Below, in pieces: positions 61,009 through 64,000 of a stretch of DNA of 64,000 bases. The stretch lies in NCBI GenBank assembly GCA_025345505.1, contig JANVCC010000020.1:50758401-50822400 (forward strand). Reading direction: 5' to 3'. The notes under the pieces are model-generated. The model was given only the letters and a program-made list of their open reading frames with translations, was not told where the DNA came from and made no database searches. Origin of the DNA: Todiramphus chloris collaris. Its lineage: Eukaryota; Chordata; Aves; Coraciiformes; Alcedinidae. How positions within the stretch are numbered: position 1 is the first letter of the stretch; every line of letters starts with the position of its first letter. Made by a program: the position numbers and the translations under genes.

Positions 61009-64000
61009 GTCATAAAACCTCTTCAAATTGTAATCTAGGTTACATTTTTCAGACGCGATTCTTGCAACAAATTCTCTTCAGTGTTATTTATGAGAAACTA
61101 GTGACTTCTGTAAATGTACATGGCTAAGTCCCAAGTCCTCGAGGTTTGCTGGGAGAAAGAGCTTTCAACAAAGTTGCTGTGGCAATGGGTTGTCCCTTAT
61201 ACCAATTAATCACAGAGGAAATCTGCCACACATCTGTCAAAGCAGGTTCCTTTCTCAGTCGCTGCCCCAAGCACTTGAAGACAGCAGAGCTGATAGCAGA
61301 GTGGTGGCTGGAATAACAAAAATGTGGGGTGCCACTGCTCTGGCTGGGTGTTCTACTGCTTTTTATGCTCTCACCCATGTGATACTCCAGCTGGCCTCAT
61401 TCTCCAGATCAGAAAGATTGAGTTGAGCAACAGTTTGGCTCAGTCTAGGGCCTGAATCTGACTAAGCTGTTGCCATTTGTACTAGCAGAGTCAGGCCCCG
61501 TCCACGACTGCCCTTCACTCATTCTCTGCTCCTTTTGCTGCTTTGCAGGGCAGCCCAAAACTTTATAACGCAGGCGAATCTCCCTTCACTCCTCCCCCTC
61601 GCTCTCAGAAACATAAACGTGTTGTAACAGAGATGATTTCAAAGGGATTTCATCAATCAGAGTGCCAAAGTACTTCATGCAAGAGAGTTCTCTGTAATGG
61701 GAAAGCCTTTTAATGAGAAGGATGTGTGCAGCAGTGAACAGCTTCAGATTTCACTGCTCGGTGTGCAGGAGAGCAAACCTTGGCACTGAGCAGCATGTGA
61801 CTTCACGTCCCTGTGCAGCTCTTAAGGATGTTTAAACTTCAGCAGGTAGTTGGACTCACAAAATGTTTTAAAATAAGGAGAAAAGTAGATCATGTATAAC
61901 AGGCTGTCAGTCAGCAGAAGGACTCAGCCATGTCTTTTTAGTCTGTTTTGGTAAGAAAAGGTCAGGAAGGAGATTTCAACCACAAGCTGATTCAAAAATG
62001 TTTTATTTTTTGTAAACAACTCCATCTGGAACTAGTAAACTTTCAAAGTTTGAGCCAGCCCCTCACCACCTCCACACACCCCAGCCTGCCTGAAACAAAT
62101 CCAGCAGCAACCATTGATTTCCATTGCCTTACAGAGCTGGGATATGATCACACCACCTCTGGGCCAGAAGAGAATACAATCACTCACTCTGAGTCATTAC
62201 ATAAGCTAAAGTACGTGATTTATTAAACCACAAAAAATAGGTTGTACTAACATCGAGAGTCTGACTTGAAACCACAAAAGGAGCGACATGCAGAGTTAAG
62301 GCTGGGACTCCCTCCTTAACCTATCTTGTGGTGCCTGGGCAGTGCTTGTGACCTGTGAAATCACCCCTACTGTGGAGACTCCTTGAAAGGCAGCAGACAG
62401 AGGCAAGGATAGCATTTGAGCCTTAACACTGATTTTTCTTGCTTTTGTGGGCTTGAGTTGTGTTTAGCAAAGTGACGATATAATTTTCTTTTTTGATTTG
62501 GTTGGATCCTGTTCTAGTCTTCCTAGACTTGGACCATTACCTTGGAATTCAAAAGAGCAAATATATAAAATGATAAATAATAGGAAACATTTGTAAATCT
62601 AAAATGTTTCAGTGAAATGTACAGGCAACTCTCCCAAATAGTCTGTGTTTTATTTCTCATTTTCAGTCTCAGTGGAGCTATATGAGACACCACCTATTAA
62701 TGAGTTCTTAGGGATTCCTTACTCTGTAGGTCACTGCATCAAGAGCGCATAAAGTTTCCAGAGTGCAAACAGCGTCTTGTCTTCTCTGTGTACCAAAAGT
62801 CTGCATATGTCAGGCAGAGCTTCTTATTGCTAGCGTGTACTCAGGTTATCACCCCATTTTGCATAATCTGTCCTTAGGTCTGTGCTTCTAGTTTTTGTTG
62901 TGGACAGGACCAGTTTTGGGGATGGGTGACATCCTGCCCCAGTGTGGTTGTCCCTGTGCTCCTAAAAGACACTTTTCTGGAGAGATCACATGCTTAGCTC
63001 TGTGTGTGTTGAAGGTAGAAGGCGTTGCAGTAATCAATATGCATTCATAAATGGTTGGTGCGGTGTAAGGATGTTATGAAGTGCATCAACTGTGTGCTTC
63101 AGGTCCACGTTAGTATGCATGAAACATCTGTTATAGACACTTAATGCTTTACAGTTTTCCCTTACACTTATACAAGTAGGTTTGCACAAAAAAAAATTCA
63201 AGGTTTTCTGCACACATGAGTTAGAGCACTAAATCTGCCAGAGTATTAGGTGATGACTCTTAAGGGAAGGTGATCACCGGCTTCTGATGTTGGCCATAGA
63301 AGTGACTCCAACAGCACAGAACATCATTTTAAACCTGAGCAAATCAGGGATGTGTTTTGACTTTACTGTGAGCCCAATACCGCTTTGAAAACCCATTTTG
63401 TACTAACTGTTGGCTTTGGTTTCTTCATATCAGGCTCTGAATAAGCAACAGATATGATATCTAAGACTAGTAGAATCTGAGGGGATGCAACAGCTGTTTT
63501 ACCCATTCTTGTTTCACATGTTTGGTTGTGCTATGTGGGAGTGCTCTGGATGAGAATGCGAGATCGCTAGCCAGGCAGTACTGAGTATGCTACAAGGAAA
63601 GGAATTACTCCAGACTCTGCCTGCATTAGAAAAGTTTTGGAGGTTAATCATCATGTAGTTTCTTCTGGCACGTCTGTATTGCACGTCCCAGAGACATTCT
63701 GAAATGGTCCCCATTGATGTACAGGGTTTGAAACCACCATTTCCATTAGACCAGTTTTCAATAAGTCTGAGCTCATCACACCCCAGGAGTATGTCAGATC
63801 TAGTGGATACAGCCTTAGTGCCAAAAAGAGTCATATTAGAAAGCTTCTCCTTTTGCGAGTGAAATGTCTGTGAGCTCGTCTTTGTGAGTGACAGTGACAC
63901 AGAAGACAAGTTAGTGTTCTTCTAATCCTTCTCCATTTGGCTCCTTATTGCCAAACATCCTACCACCTTCATGTTACTAAATAGGAAGAGAAAAACAACA

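Larger units (their letters stand above)
53604..64000. other. Unique non-coding sequence, possible conserved elements
   Basis: No gene is supported. A runs occur at 53646-53663 (18), 59223-59238 (16) and 60994-61008 (15). The pyrimidine-rich part 58530-59220 yields overlapping Ser/Leu/Phe-rich open frames that look compositional. Repeat-free stretches around 55.7-57.6 and 61.1-62.2 kb are candidates for conserved non-coding DNA. The longest frame, 63514-63909 minus, 131 codons, has no recognised domain. Confidence 0.5.

Noticed and set aside
63514-63909. 131-codon open frame on the minus strand
   Set aside because: No recognised domain, no clear splice sites or repeat, and a frame of this length is plausible by chance in 64 kb. 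It would need conservation evidence.
1-64000. Bacterial operons, CRISPR arrays, tRNA or rRNA genes
   Set aside because: No spaced direct-repeat array, no tRNA-like cloverleaf or T-loop signature, no rRNA sequence and no dense coding layout were seen. The repeats show this is an avian nuclear genome.

Overview
This window looks like non-coding bird nuclear DNA, either a gene desert or the inside of very long introns. The evidence is its dispersed repeats. There is a 1.5-kb antisense CR1 (chicken repeat 1) LINE with a readable but broken reverse-transcriptase frame, a second older CR1 internal fragment, a CR1 3'-tail fragment, and two copies of one avian endogenous-retrovirus LTR. One LTR copy is an intact solo LTR with a perfect 5-bp target duplication. 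Several very old palindromic 'CATTGACTTCAATGG'-type repeats, common in turtles, crocodilians and birds, are also present. The sequence is AT-rich by eye, with stops in all frames every few dozen codons. I found no CpG island, tRNA, rRNA, operon-like layout or convincing protein-coding gene. Open frames over 60 codons look like chance or belong to CR1.

Layout. 1-7.5 kb: unique sequence with one ancient repeat remnant and some microsatellites. 7.57-8.32 kb: old CR1 linker/RT-start fragment, minus strand. 9.50-11.06 kb: 5'-truncated CR1, minus strand, running from the RT fingers to the 3' tail. 11.9 kb: ancient palindromic repeat. 13.18-13.38 kb: 3' end of an ERV LTR, minus strand. 13.4-22.4 kb: unique sequence with a 180-bp almost pure G/T tract at 20.7 kb. 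22.4 and 24.2 kb: a direct duplication of about 335 bp. 24.8-40.4 kb: unique sequence with homopolymers, a CR1 tail at 33.1 kb and a 22-bp tandem duplication at 34.7 kb. 40.40-41.22 kb: solo LTR. 41.2-64 kb: unique sequence with more ancient-repeat remnants, a perfect 17-bp inverted repeat carrying paired TAATCC-type sites at 50.13-50.20 kb, and quiet, TAAT-rich stretches (55.7-57.6 and 61.1-62.2 kb) that could be conserved non-coding elements.

There is no set of genes here that works together. What can be supported is a repeat history: old palindromic repeats, then CR1 insertions, then LTR insertion and recombination, on a background that may contain developmental regulatory DNA. I did not find a new gene system. 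The best leads are the 50.1-kb inverted repeat with its surroundings and the 22.4/24.2-kb duplication.
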